Assembly (NCBI RefSeq): GCF_000685275.1
Contig: NZ_ARYK01000001.1
Span: 372,001-436,000 of the forward strand
Source of the DNA: Hyphomonas johnsonii MHS-2
Lineage (GTDB): Bacteria; Pseudomonadota; Alphaproteobacteria; Caulobacterales; Hyphomonadaceae
Direction: 5' to 3'
DNA length: 64,000 nucleotides
This document shows positions 35,710 through 44,065 of the stretch, piece after piece. Numbering within the stretch: position 1 is the stretch's first letter; every line of letters starts with the position of its first letter. The position numbers and the translations under genes are program-made. The notes under the pieces were generated by a model. It did not search any database and was not told the origin of the DNA. It saw only the letters and a list, made by a program, of their open reading frames with translations.

Positions 35710-38202
35710 TCAGGGCTGAACGTCTAGCCCCAGTTCGCGCCCGGCTGACTTGCACGGCGCGACATAGTTAGAAGGTGCCGCCGTTTGTGTTTCCAGCGCG
35801 CGGAGTGCTGCGTCGAGATACGCCCGTGCGCCGGCCCGGTCGCCGAGGCCGAGGCGGGCCAGGCCAACGCGGCAACGCGCCACCTCGGTCGCGAAATGGC
35901 CCGGGGGAAGTGATTGGGAGAGCGCGTCAAAAGCATAACGCGCATTCCTCTCGGCCTCGGTGTAACGGTGCAGATCGAGCAATATCGCTGAACGTGTCAG
36001 GGCTGGGTACGCTCGTCGAGGGTGCCCGGCAGGCAATTTATCGTCAAATATGGCCTCCGCCTTCATGAGGCTTGCGAGCGCGTCCTGCGGCAGACCCGCC
36101 TGCACCTGAGTGACAGCGAGGTTCTGATGAACGTCCCCGACCTCCAGATCGCCTTCGCCTGAGAGCGAGATGCGGGACGCCAGGATCGTCTCGTACAGGG
36201 TGATAGCTTCGTCGTATGATTTGGCACTCGACAGGGCGTTCGCGAGATTGTTCTGATGAGACAGTGTCGACGAATTGAGTGGGCCGAACGCGCGTGTCGA
36301 CAAGGCAAGTGCGCGCCTCTGAGTCCCTATCGCCGCGTCGTGATCGCCAAGATCACCCAGTATGCGCCCGAGATCAGACAGGGGGAGTGCGAGGCGGGGA
36401 TGGTCGGGGCCGTAGGTTGACTCTGTCAATGCGATGGATGCCCGGATTTGTTCCTCAGCCTCAGAAAGCCTGCCCAGTTCTCCGAACGCCCGCCCCAACC
36501 CTGACCGCGCTTCGATCTCGCCATTGGTGGAGCCGGCAGCGAGCGCGCGGGGCAGGGCCTCCTCGAACAGAACGCGCTGCTTTACCCATTCGCCCGGGTG
36601 CGACCATGCGGCAGTCAGGAACGTGTCGAGCGCACTTAAATCGCCTTGTGGTGCCGCGCGGGCGATGGACAGCGCCTCCTCGATCTGGTCGGCGCTCTGG
36701 TCGTCTTCGCCCAGCTGAATATCCAGCCGGGCGCGGTAGGCCAGGGCTGCTGCATATTGACTGGAACGCGACGCGCCTGAAGCCTTTAGAAGAGAGACTG
36801 CCTCGTCGGCGAGTTCTCTTGCCTCCTTGAGATTGTCGGAGCGCTCCTTTGAGCGAGCGACCCAGCCGATGAGTTCCGCCTGCAGTTCCGGATCGTCAGT
36901 CAGGCGTTCGCGCACATCATCGAGGGTTGGTTCGAGAATGGACGCCGCATCGCCGACATTCGACTTTACGCCGTCCAGTTCCAACGGGTCGATCCTGCGG
37001 AACAGGTCCAGCAGGACACTCTTGCCACGATCGGCGCGATCAGCTTCTGCGATCGCATTGGCGCGTTCGGATTCCAGAGCGCGTCCGTGTGCCGAAAGCA
37101 TCACGCCCCATCCGACCGCGCCCAGGATCAGCAACGCAGCCAGGCCCGATGCCGCCCGGTTGTGTCGCACGAACCGGTATGCTGCCTCGGTTCGCGTGTC
37201 AGGCCTGGCGGCAGGTGCGCGCCCCCCAAGCACGGCTCGAATATCGTTGGCGAAGCTCGCCGCCGACGGATACCTGTCCTCGGGAGCCTGCGCCATCGCC
37301 TTGCGAATGACAGCCTGTGTGCCGGCAGGCAGCGCCAGGCCCGTGCAGAGTTCGGAAAGGACGCGGCCCAGTTGGTAAATGTCGCTCGCGGTCGTCACCT
37401 GCTCCAGGCGCAGCTGCTCCGGGGAGGCATAGTCAGGCGTCATGGCGGTCGTTCCGTCAGGATCGCCGAGGCTGCCGGCGAGGCTGGATACGCCGAAGTC
37501 GAGCAATCTTGCCCGACCGTCATCCGACACAATGATGTTGTCCGGTTTGATATCGCGATGAACGATCAGTTTGGAGTGCGCTGACTGCGTCGCGTCTGCA
37601 ACGTCTGCGACGAGTGCAAGACGACTGTGCAGGTCCAGACCGGCCTCTCGGCAATAGGCGGTGATCGGCCGCCCCGGCGCCATGTCCATCGCAAGCCAGG
37701 GCGCGCCGGTCGCGGTTTCGCCGCCATCGAGGATGCGTACGATTCCTGGGTGGTCAAGCGTCGAGAGGATTCGGCGTTCACGCAGAAAATGGCGAATGGC
37801 CTCGCCGTTCTGCACACCCCCGCGCATGACCTTCAGGGCGACTGTCTGTTCGTATCGGCCGTCATCACGGTTCGCTTCGTAAACGACCGACAAACCACCG
37901 ACTGCCAGTCGCCGAAGGATGCGCCACGGACCATACCTGGCGCCGATGCGGGGATCCTCAGAGAAGCCCTCTATGTCGGTCGACACCTCGTCGAGCATCG
38001 CGGCACGCAAGGTGTGCAGGCCTTCAAACCGTGAGCGGCTATCGCGCTCGCGTTTGAGCAGCTGGGTTGCACGTCGAAGCACGTCGGGCGTGCTGGCGAG
38101 TTCATGCTGTAACCATTCTTCGCGTGCGTCCTCAGGCAGCTCCAATGCTGCCGAGAATACATCGTCGAGGCGATTCCACTGTGACTTGTCTGCGGTATCC
38201 AA
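35710..38202 (-). CDS. membrane Ser/Thr protein kinase with TPR sensor domain
   Basis: An 830-residue Hanks-type kinase. After an 85-residue N-terminal helical part, the kinase domain (about 90-330) shows the glycine loop LAVGGLSVVYEA, Lys in QTVALKVMRGG, catalytic HRDIKPDNIIV and LLDFGVSS. A single TM (ASGLAALLILGAVGWGVML, about 345-365) is followed by TPRs (about 430-820), placing them in the periplasm. This is the kinase type found beside ECF sigma factors of the family encoded at 39211. It probably phosphorylates or is controlled with that sigma factor; the TPRs may sense an exported partner from this locus. Confidence 0.92.
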   Translation of the reverse strand: MDTADKSQWNRLDDVFSAALELPEDAREEWLQHELASTPDVLRRATQLLKRERDSRSRFEGLHTLRAAMLDEVSTDIEGFSEDPRIGARYGPWRILRRLAVGGLSVVYEANRDDGRYEQTVALKVMRGGVQNGEAIRHFLRERRILSTLDHPGIVRILDGGETATGAPWLAMDMAPGRPITAYCREAGLDLHSRLALVADVADATQSAHSKLIVHRDIKPDNIIVSDDGRARLLDFGVSSLAGSLGDPDGTTAMTPDYASPEQLRLEQVTTASDIYQLGRVLSELCTGLALPAGTQAVIRKAMAQAPEDRYPSAASFANDIRAVLGGRAPAARPDTRTEAAYRFVRHNRAASGLAALLILGAVGWGVMLSAHGRALESERANAIAEADRADRGKSVLLDLFRRIDPLELDGVKSNVGDAASILEPTLDDVRERLTDDPELQAELIGWVARSKERSDNLKEARELADEAVSLLKASGASRSSQYAAALAYRARLDIQLGEDDQSADQIEEALSIARAAPQGDLSALDTFLTAAWSHPGEWVKQRVLFEEALPRALAAGSTNGEIEARSGLGRAFGELGRLSEAEEQIRASIALTESTYGPDHPRLALPLSDLGRILGDLGDHDAAIGTQRRALALSTRAFGPLNSSTLSHQNNLANALSSAKSYDEAITLYETILASRISLSGEGDLEVGDVHQNLAVTQVQAGLPQDALASLMKAEAIFDDKLPAGHPRRAYPALTRSAILLDLHRYTEAERNARYAFDALSQSLPPGHFATEVARCRVGLARLGLGDRAGARAYLDAALRALETQTAAPSNYVAPCKSAGRELGLDVQP

Positions 38203-38414
38203 GGCGTGTCTTTCTGATCCTTCGGGAGTGTCTCGCTCACGACGTCGGTTATCAAGACATCAATGCGCCATCGCGGCCCACGCGCATCCCCTTTCCCAAT
38301 CCCTTTACGCAACCACCACGGATATTCCGCCACGCAGAGTCATGTGGCGGATCACGGCACGAAGATGCGTTTGACACAATAGGGCGCACAACAACACAAA
38401 AAGGGAATTACACC

Positions 38415-39188
38415 ATGCTTCGATCAAAACTGGCCTTGTCCGTCGCTGCTTTCAGTGTCCTCGCGGCTGCCGGTCCGGCCAAGGCGCAGGAGATCGCCGT
38501 CTTTGGACCCCCAACAGTCTCCTATCAGGGACAGCGAACAATCGTGACAAACGAGGCGAGCCTGAGCCAGACCGTTTATTCCAAGCCCGGCAAGAACCGC
38601 ACCGAAATGACCATGGAGGGCCAGACCCTGATTCAAATCTGGCGGGATGACCTGCAGACGATGTGGTCGCTTTCGCCGCAGCAGGGCTTTGCCATGGAGA
38701 TTCCCTTTGGAACCGATCAGGCCAAATCACCTCTCGATGGCCTGGATGAGCAGACTGCCGTTCTGGAAAAGCGTTTCATCGGGCAGGAAACGGTCAACGG
38801 CGTGGTGACAGATCACCATTTTCTTCGGGCGAGTGTGTCCGGGGGGGGCACGACATCCGGCGATGTCTGGACCACGCCCGAGAACATCACGGTGCGCATG
38901 CGAATGACGCAGGTTGAGCCGGGCCAGCGAGCTGAAAATATAAGCTACGACCTCAATGGGCTGCAACGGTCGTTCCAGGCGGACCACCTCTTTGAAGTGC
39001 CTGCCGGTTACCAGATCATGTCCATGGGAACAGGCGGCATGCCGACCGGTTTCGGAGCCGTTGGAGGCTATGCTGGCGACGTCGCGGGTGATGCAACCAA
39101 TGCCGCAAAGGACGAAGTTGACCGTCAGGTGCGCGGAAAAGCGAAGAGCGAAGCCGCCAAGGCCGTGCGCAAGATATTCAAGTGGTAG
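38415..39188 (+). CDS. exported periplasmic protein, DUF4412/LolA-like
   Basis: A 257-residue protein with a signal peptide (LALSVAAFSVLAAAGPAKAQ). The body alternates beta strands (QTVYSKPGKNRTEMTMEGQT, LIQIWRDDLQTMWSL) in the manner of DUF4412/LolA-like half-barrels that bind hydrophobic ligands. The C-terminal 45 residues become a charged helix (KDEVDRQVRGKAKSEAAKAV). AAGGGA precedes ATG 38415; the frame extends open upstream to 38067 but there overlaps the kinase gene start. It is divergent from the kinase and its promoter must lie within 38203-38414. The function is unknown. Confidence 0.72.
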   Translation: MLRSKLALSVAAFSVLAAAGPAKAQEIAVFGPPTVSYQGQRTIVTNEASLSQTVYSKPGKNRTEMTMEGQTLIQIWRDDLQTMWSLSPQQGFAMEIPFGTDQAKSPLDGLDEQTAVLEKRFIGQETVNGVVTDHHFLRASVSGGGTTSGDVWTTPENITVRMRMTQVEPGQRAENISYDLNGLQRSFQADHLFEVPAGYQIMSMGTGGMPTGFGAVGGYAGDVAGDATNAAKDEVDRQVRGKAKSEAAKAVRKIFKW

Positions 39189-39210
39189 CTTTCAAGGGAC
39201 CGTTTGACGC

Positions 39211-39765
39211 TCAGGTCTGTGAATCGAGGAATTCAGCCAGGTATGTCCGGGCGCGGGCCCAGTCGCGCTCGACCGTCCTGACCGATCGCCCGAGTGCGTG
39301 TGCGGTTTCTTCGACTGTGAATCCCGCAAAGAACCGGCATTCCACAATGCGCTCGAGATCCGGCGCTTTCCTGGCGAGCGCAGCCAGCGCGGCGTCGACG
39401 TCCAGGATCTGGGTTTCCGCCGTACTGCCAGGTATCTGATAGTCGTCAATATTGACGTGCTCGGCACCGGCGCCGCGCTTCTCTGCAAGCTTGCGCCGGG
39501 CATGGTCGACGAGTACCTGGCGCATGGCGCGCGAAGCGGTTGCCAGATAGTGATTCCGGTCAGCAAATCGCCGGCCGCTGTCAGTTGACAGCTTGAGCCA
39601 TGCCTCGTGGACAATCATTGTTGTATTCAGCGTTGCGCTGGGGCGCTGGCGTCCGAGCTGGCGGGAGGCAATACGCCGAAGAACGTCATACGTCTCGGCC
39701 AGGAGCTCTTCCGAGAGGCTCAGAGAATGGCTGGTCGGCTCTTTTGGAGCGTGATTGGCTGGCAT
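39211..39765 (-). CDS. ECF RNA polymerase sigma factor, kinase-associated type
   Basis: A 184-residue ECF sigma factor. Region 2 shows RRIASRQLGRQRPSATLNTT and MIVHEAWLKL, then HYLATASRAMRQVLVDHARR, the form known from the TIGR02999-type group that neighbours Ser/Thr kinases. Region 4 is VECRFFAGFTVEETAHALGR plus SVRTVERDWARARTYL. I prefer ATG 39765; an in-frame TTG at 39804 would add residues without homology. There is no anti-sigma gene beside it, so phosphorylation by the nearby kinase is the likely control. Confidence 0.9.
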   Translation of the reverse strand: MPANHAPKEPTSHSLSLSEELLAETYDVLRRIASRQLGRQRPSATLNTTMIVHEAWLKLSTDSGRRFADRNHYLATASRAMRQVLVDHARRKLAEKRGAGAEHVNIDDYQIPGSTAETQILDVDAALAALARKAPDLERIVECRFFAGFTVEETAHALGRSVRTVERDWARARTYLAEFLDSQT

Positions 39766-39867
39766 GATCGTCAATGCGGGTCCCCATGGAACGGGCCCTG
39801 ACAAAGCCAGGACCCATTCTACGGGTAGGCAAGAAGCATCGCCAATGCAATCACAAGTTCGGGGTGT

Positions 39868-40332
39868 CTATTCCGGTTCCGGGTCCATGATCAGGGACAT
39901 CGAGAATGTGGCGGTGCCGTCACCAAACATATCCATGACCATGATGCTGGCATCGTCCAGCCCGATCGTGTCGAAGCGGATTAGCGTTGCATTCCCTTTT
40001 TCGATCTCAAGGATTTCGTAGCCGTTCTTTTCGATCATCTCGGTGAAGAAGGCGACAGTCGACTCGACGGTGTCATTGACCTGCCCGTCCACCTGGTAGT
40101 TCCGGCTGGCATATTCAGGGGGCTGGCCACCCGATGCGCTGACAATGCGGGTGCCCACGGGGAAGTTGATCGTTTCAGGAAATCCTTCCGGCAGGGAGAC
40201 CTGTTCGGGTTCCGTGGACACGTCAGCTGGAGCTGGGCCATCCGCGACAGCCGGCCCGATTGGCACGATACCAAAGGCACCGGTCGCGATGGCAGAAAGC
40301 AAAAGGCGGCGCTTGAATACTGATTTCGTCAT
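39868..40332 (-). CDS. small exported protein of unknown function
   Basis: A 154-residue protein with a signal sequence (KRRLLLSAIATGAFGIVPIG). The mature part has PEGFPETINFPVGTRIVSAS, then one helix and a small sheet (VAFFTEMIEKNGYEILEIEK, ATLIRFDTIG, ASIMVMDMFG, FSMSLIMDPE). The helix-plus-hairpins plan resembles the lipoprotein at 35149. AGAGGAAAT before ATG 40332 sets the start; the open frame upstream is not coding-like. It lies upstream of the sigma gene on the same strand, 102 bases away, and may be co-transcribed with it. Confidence 0.68.
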   Translation of the reverse strand: MTKSVFKRRLLLSAIATGAFGIVPIGPAVADGPAPADVSTEPEQVSLPEGFPETINFPVGTRIVSASGGQPPEYASRNYQVDGQVNDTVESTVAFFTEMIEKNGYEILEIEKGNATLIRFDTIGLDDASIMVMDMFGDGTATFSMSLIMDPEPE

Positions 40333-40524
40333 GTTGATTTCCTCTTCTGACAGCCGCGAACGGGCCCATTGGATAGAACGCAATTGGCACGAAGTTCCCG
40401 CCATTCGTGCTGTCAGGCGGATGCAGGCGGGCATGTCACTGGCGAGCGAAGGAACTCGCTCGGGTTGGGCCGCCGCTGCCGATCCCACCAATTGTTTGAC
40501 ACATGCTGCATCTGATGCCAGCTT

Positions 40525-40538
40525 TGCTAGCGCTAACA
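40525..40538. promoter_or_regulatory. LacI-family operator before the glucosidase gene
   Basis: TGCTAGCGCTAACA is a near-perfect palindrome, one base away from TGTTAGCGCTAACA, the form bound by several LacI-family sugar regulators. It lies 28 bases before the GH3 start, a good place for repression. No lacI-type gene lies in this window, so the regulator would be elsewhere. Confidence 0.6.
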
Positions 40539-40565
40539 AAAATAACAAAATCCGCGGAGGATGGG

Positions 40566-42965
40566 ATGGAAGATCCCCACAGAGCACCGTTCAGGAAGAT
40601 GCTTTGGAGGTCATGCTTGGGAAAAGCAGCCGTCGTGATTCTGCTGATCGCTGCATCAGGGTGCGGACTGACGGGGGCGGCGGCGCCCCTGAATACGGAA
40701 CTGGCCGACGAGGGAAGAACCACGGCTGGTCAGGCGACAGCGAACGGCCTTCGCGGGGCAGAGCGTGTGGAGTTTATCCTCGAGCGGATGGCGGTCGAGG
40801 AGAAGCTCGGGCAGCTAAATCAGATGGCGGGCGGGCGACAAATTGCGCTCAATTCGCGGATCACGGATGCCGAATACGACCGGGTCCGGGCGGGCGGGGT
40901 TGGCTCCTACCTGCATGTCGCCGGAGCAGAGTTCCTCGGTGGGCTTCAGCGTGTTGCAGTGGAGGAAAGTCGGCATGGCATTCCGCTGCTGTTCGCGATG
41001 GATGTCGTGCATGGCTACCGCACCATCTTTCCGGTGCCGCTTGGCATCGCGGCGACATTCGATACCGTGGATGCGGACCTCGCCGCGCGGGTAGCGGCGG
41101 TGGAGGCATCTGGCGCAGGATTGCACTGGACCTTTGCCCCGATGGTGGACATTGCGCGCGATGCACGCTGGGGGCGCATCGTGGAAGGTGCTGGAGAGGA
41201 ACCCTTCTTCGGGTCGGCAATGGCGCGGGCGCAGGTGCATGGATACCAGGACGGGGACCTGACGCGGGCGGACACAATCATCGCCACCGCCAAGCATTTC
41301 GGCGCCTATGGCGCAGGTGCAGGCGGGCGCGACTATGACAGCGCCGATATTTCCAGGCGCACGCTGATGGATGTCTACCTTCCGCCTTTCCGTGCTGCAG
41401 CAGAGGAAGGTGCCGCGAGCTTCATGGTGGCATTCAACGATATTGGCGGGGTGCCGACCACGGCGAACAAGGCGCTCCTCAACGACCTGCTCAGGGACGA
41501 GTGGGCGTATGAGGGACTGGTGGTCAGCGACTGGAACGCCGTGCCGGAGCTGATGAACCACGGCGTTGCGGAAACGCGCGCGCAAGCGGGTGCATTAGCA
41601 CTTTCGGCCAGTGTGGACATGGAGATGACAAGCGGTATCTATGCTGGCGACATGCTGGCCGCCGTGAAGGCCTCGCCCACGCTGCAGGCGGCGCTGGATG
41701 CTTCAGCCCGGCGTGTGCTCATGGCCAAGGAACGCCTCGGCCTGTTCGATAATCCGTATGCCTATAACGATCCGGACCGGGAGGCGGCGGTGATGCTGAC
41801 ACCGGACCATCGGGCGGCGGCGCGGCATGTTGCGGAACGTTCGCTGGTGCTGCTGCGCAATGATGAGAGGCTGCTGCCGCTCAAGGCCGCGCCGGGCAAG
41901 GTGGCTGTCATTGGTGCGCTTGCCGATGATGCGCGCTCCATGATTGGCTCATGGAAGGCGCAAGGGCGCGAAGAGGACGTGATCACGCTGGTGGACGCCC
42001 TGCGGACGCGGCTGGGCGAGGCGCATGTCGTTTATGAGCCCGGTGCGGGTGCGCGCGATCCAGCCGATCCGGCGGCGATCGGACGGGCCGTTGCTGCGGC
42101 TGAAGCAGCAGATGTCGTCATCCTTGTGACGGGCGAGGATTACAATTTTTCGGGCGAGGCGCGCTCGCGCTCGGATATTGGTCTTCCGGCATCACAACGA
42201 GTGCTTGCTGAAGCCATCCTGGCAACGGGCAAGCCCGTCGCAACGGTGTTGATGACCGGGCGTCCGTTGGACCTTGGTCCACTGGACCATGAAGGCGCTG
42301 CGATCCTTGTTGCCTGGTTCCCCGGAGTCGAAGCAGGGCCGGCCGTCGCGGACGTGTTGTTCGGCGATGTGTCGCCGGCTGGGCGTCTGCCCGCATCCTT
42401 CCCGCGCCGGACCGGGCAGTCACCTTCCTTCATCGGGCATTATCCGACGGGGCGGCCTGCTGACGAGGACCTGTCGAAAGACAGTGCGCGCTACATGGAT
42501 ACCCCGATCACGCCTGCCTATGCCTTCGGCCACGGGCTCAGCTATGCGACGTTCGAGTATGGCAATCTTCAGCTGTCGGGTGACACGCTGGCTCCCGGCG
42601 ACACGCTGACAATCAGTGCAGATGTAACAAACACCTCGCGTACGGATTCCGATGAGGTGGTGCAACTTTATGTGCGCGACCCCGTCGCGCAGGTCGCAAG
42701 GCCGCAACAGGAGCTGCGCGGGTTTGCACGGGTGCCGATTGACGCAGGGAAGACGAAGCGTGTGGCGTTCACGCTGCGGCCGGAGCAATTCGCCTATTTT
42801 GCGCCTTCCGACAAATTCGAAGTGGATGCGGGGCGGATCGATTTTGGCATCGGGGCGGGGTCAGCCGACATTCGCCTTTCGGGCAGCTTTCAGATCACAG
42901 CACCGGTGATGGCAGGCGGTCCGGCGGCGGCGTTGGCGACGCCGGTTTCGATTTTGGAGGAATGA
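40566..42965 (+). CDS. glycoside hydrolase family 3 beta-glucosidase lipoprotein
   Basis: A 799-residue BglX-like enzyme. A lipoprotein signal (AAVVILLIAASGCG) precedes the TIM barrel (AVEEKLGQLNQMAGG, AMDVVHGYRTIFPVPLG, AKHFGAYGAGAGGRDY). The nucleophile is Asp322 in GLVVSDWNAVPEL. The second alpha/beta domain (RSLVLLRNDERLLPLK, GEARSRSDIGLP) and a C-terminal fibronectin-III-like domain (ADVTNTSRTDSDEVVQLYV) complete the usual length. GGAGG at 40556-40560 sets the ATG at 40566. It releases glucose from beta-glucosides in the periplasm and begins a likely operon with gluconolactonase and gluconate uptake. Confidence 0.93.
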   Translation: MEDPHRAPFRKMLWRSCLGKAAVVILLIAASGCGLTGAAAPLNTELADEGRTTAGQATANGLRGAERVEFILERMAVEEKLGQLNQMAGGRQIALNSRITDAEYDRVRAGGVGSYLHVAGAEFLGGLQRVAVEESRHGIPLLFAMDVVHGYRTIFPVPLGIAATFDTVDADLAARVAAVEASGAGLHWTFAPMVDIARDARWGRIVEGAGEEPFFGSAMARAQVHGYQDGDLTRADTIIATAKHFGAYGAGAGGRDYDSADISRRTLMDVYLPPFRAAAEEGAASFMVAFNDIGGVPTTANKALLNDLLRDEWAYEGLVVSDWNAVPELMNHGVAETRAQAGALALSASVDMEMTSGIYAGDMLAAVKASPTLQAALDASARRVLMAKERLGLFDNPYAYNDPDREAAVMLTPDHRAAARHVAERSLVLLRNDERLLPLKAAPGKVAVIGALADDARSMIGSWKAQGREEDVITLVDALRTRLGEAHVVYEPGAGARDPADPAAIGRAVAAAEAADVVILVTGEDYNFSGEARSRSDIGLPASQRVLAEAILATGKPVATVLMTGRPLDLGPLDHEGAAILVAWFPGVEAGPAVADVLFGDVSPAGRLPASFPRRTGQSPSFIGHYPTGRPADEDLSKDSARYMDTPITPAYAFGHGLSYATFEYGNLQLSGDTLAPGDTLTISADVTNTSRTDSDEVVQLYVRDPVAQVARPQQELRGFARVPIDAGKTKRVAFTLRPEQFAYFAPSDKFEVDAGRIDFGIGAGSADIRLSGSFQITAPVMAGGPAAALATPVSILEE

Positions 42966-44060
42966 ATGCAGTATAAAAGGCACCTGTCCACGGTGATGGT
43001 GATTGCCGGACTGATGGTTATGGCGGGTTGTGAATCCGAGAGGCAAGCGTGGGAACCGACGCTGCCACCTGCGAGCCTTGTGTATGCACAGCCGGAGGGC
43101 GCCGGGATTGTGGTTCTCGATACAGCGCTTGCAGCGGAGGTGGTCGACGAGGGGGCGAAGGTCGAACAGCTGACGGAGGGCGCATTTGGCTGGTCCGAGG
43201 GGCCGGTCTGGATCCGGGATGGCGCATATCTTCTGTTTTCGGACGTCCCTGGAAATGCGATCCACAAGTGGAGCGCGGAGGCCGGCCTGGAAACCTTCCT
43301 TCAACCTTCGGGCTATGTCGGGGAGGACACGGACGGCGTGTTCCGGGAGCCCGGCGCGAATGGCCTGATCCGCGGCGACGCGCCGGGCACGATCCTGTTG
43401 GCCGACCATGGTAACCGGGCAATCGCGCGGCTCGATCTTGAGACAAAAGAGAAGACTCTCCTGGCAACACATTTCGCCGGCAAGCGGTTCTCCAGCCCCA
43501 ATGACCTCGTGCTGGCAGGAGATGGTGCCATCTATTTTACCGATCCCCCCTACGGCCTCAGGGACATGGATACGTCGCCGTTCAAGGAACAGACGTTCAA
43601 TGGCGTGTATCTCTGGCGACCGGATGAAGGCGGCGGCACGATCAGCGTGATCGATGACAGCCTGACCCGGCCGAACGGCGTGGTGCTCTCGCCGGATGGC
43701 AGCACGCTTTATGTGTCAGTGTCGGACCCCGAGGCTGCGCGGGTTTACGCCTACACTTTGGGAGTGGATGGACTGGCCACGGATCGGCGCGTCTTTGTGG
43801 ACCTGACGCCAATGGTGCAGCAGGGCTACAAGGGTTTGCCGGACGGCATGGCAGTTGACGTTGACGGGCGCGTCTACGTCGCCGGGCCTGGCGGCGTGCA
43901 TGTGTTCCTGCCGGATGGCACGCCGGTCGCGCGGATCGTGACTGGCACGCCGGTGGCAAATTGTACGTTCGGCGATGACGGTCACACGCTCTACCTGACA
44001 TCGGCGGCGTTCCTCGCGCGCGTGCGGCTGAAGGCAACCGGTCTCGGCTTTCGGGACTGA
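42966..44060 (+). CDS. SMP-30/gluconolactonase family lipoprotein
   Basis: A 364-residue lipoprotein (signal with MVIAGLMVMAGCES lipobox). The beta-propeller has the SMP-30 metal-site motifs: FGWSEGPVWIRDGAYLLFSD with the Glu ligand, REPGANGLIRG, FSSPNDLVLAGDGAIYFTDP with Asn/Asp ligands, and RPNGVVLSPDG. It hydrolyses sugar lactones such as glucono-1,5-lactone to the acid. It starts directly after the glucosidase stop (GGAGGAATGA overlap region), so it is co-translated and probably acts in the periplasm before GntP import. Confidence 0.92.
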   Translation: MQYKRHLSTVMVIAGLMVMAGCESERQAWEPTLPPASLVYAQPEGAGIVVLDTALAAEVVDEGAKVEQLTEGAFGWSEGPVWIRDGAYLLFSDVPGNAIHKWSAEAGLETFLQPSGYVGEDTDGVFREPGANGLIRGDAPGTILLADHGNRAIARLDLETKEKTLLATHFAGKRFSSPNDLVLAGDGAIYFTDPPYGLRDMDTSPFKEQTFNGVYLWRPDEGGGTISVIDDSLTRPNGVVLSPDGSTLYVSVSDPEAARVYAYTLGVDGLATDRRVFVDLTPMVQQGYKGLPDGMAVDVDGRVYVAGPGGVHVFLPDGTPVARIVTGTPVANCTFGDDGHTLYLTSAAFLARVRLKATGLGFRD

Positions 44061-44065
44061 CGGCG

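Noticed and set aside
40145-41338. 397-codon plus-strand frame over the GH3 start
   Set aside because: It overlaps the glucosidase in another frame and has a glycine/arginine-rich random composition.
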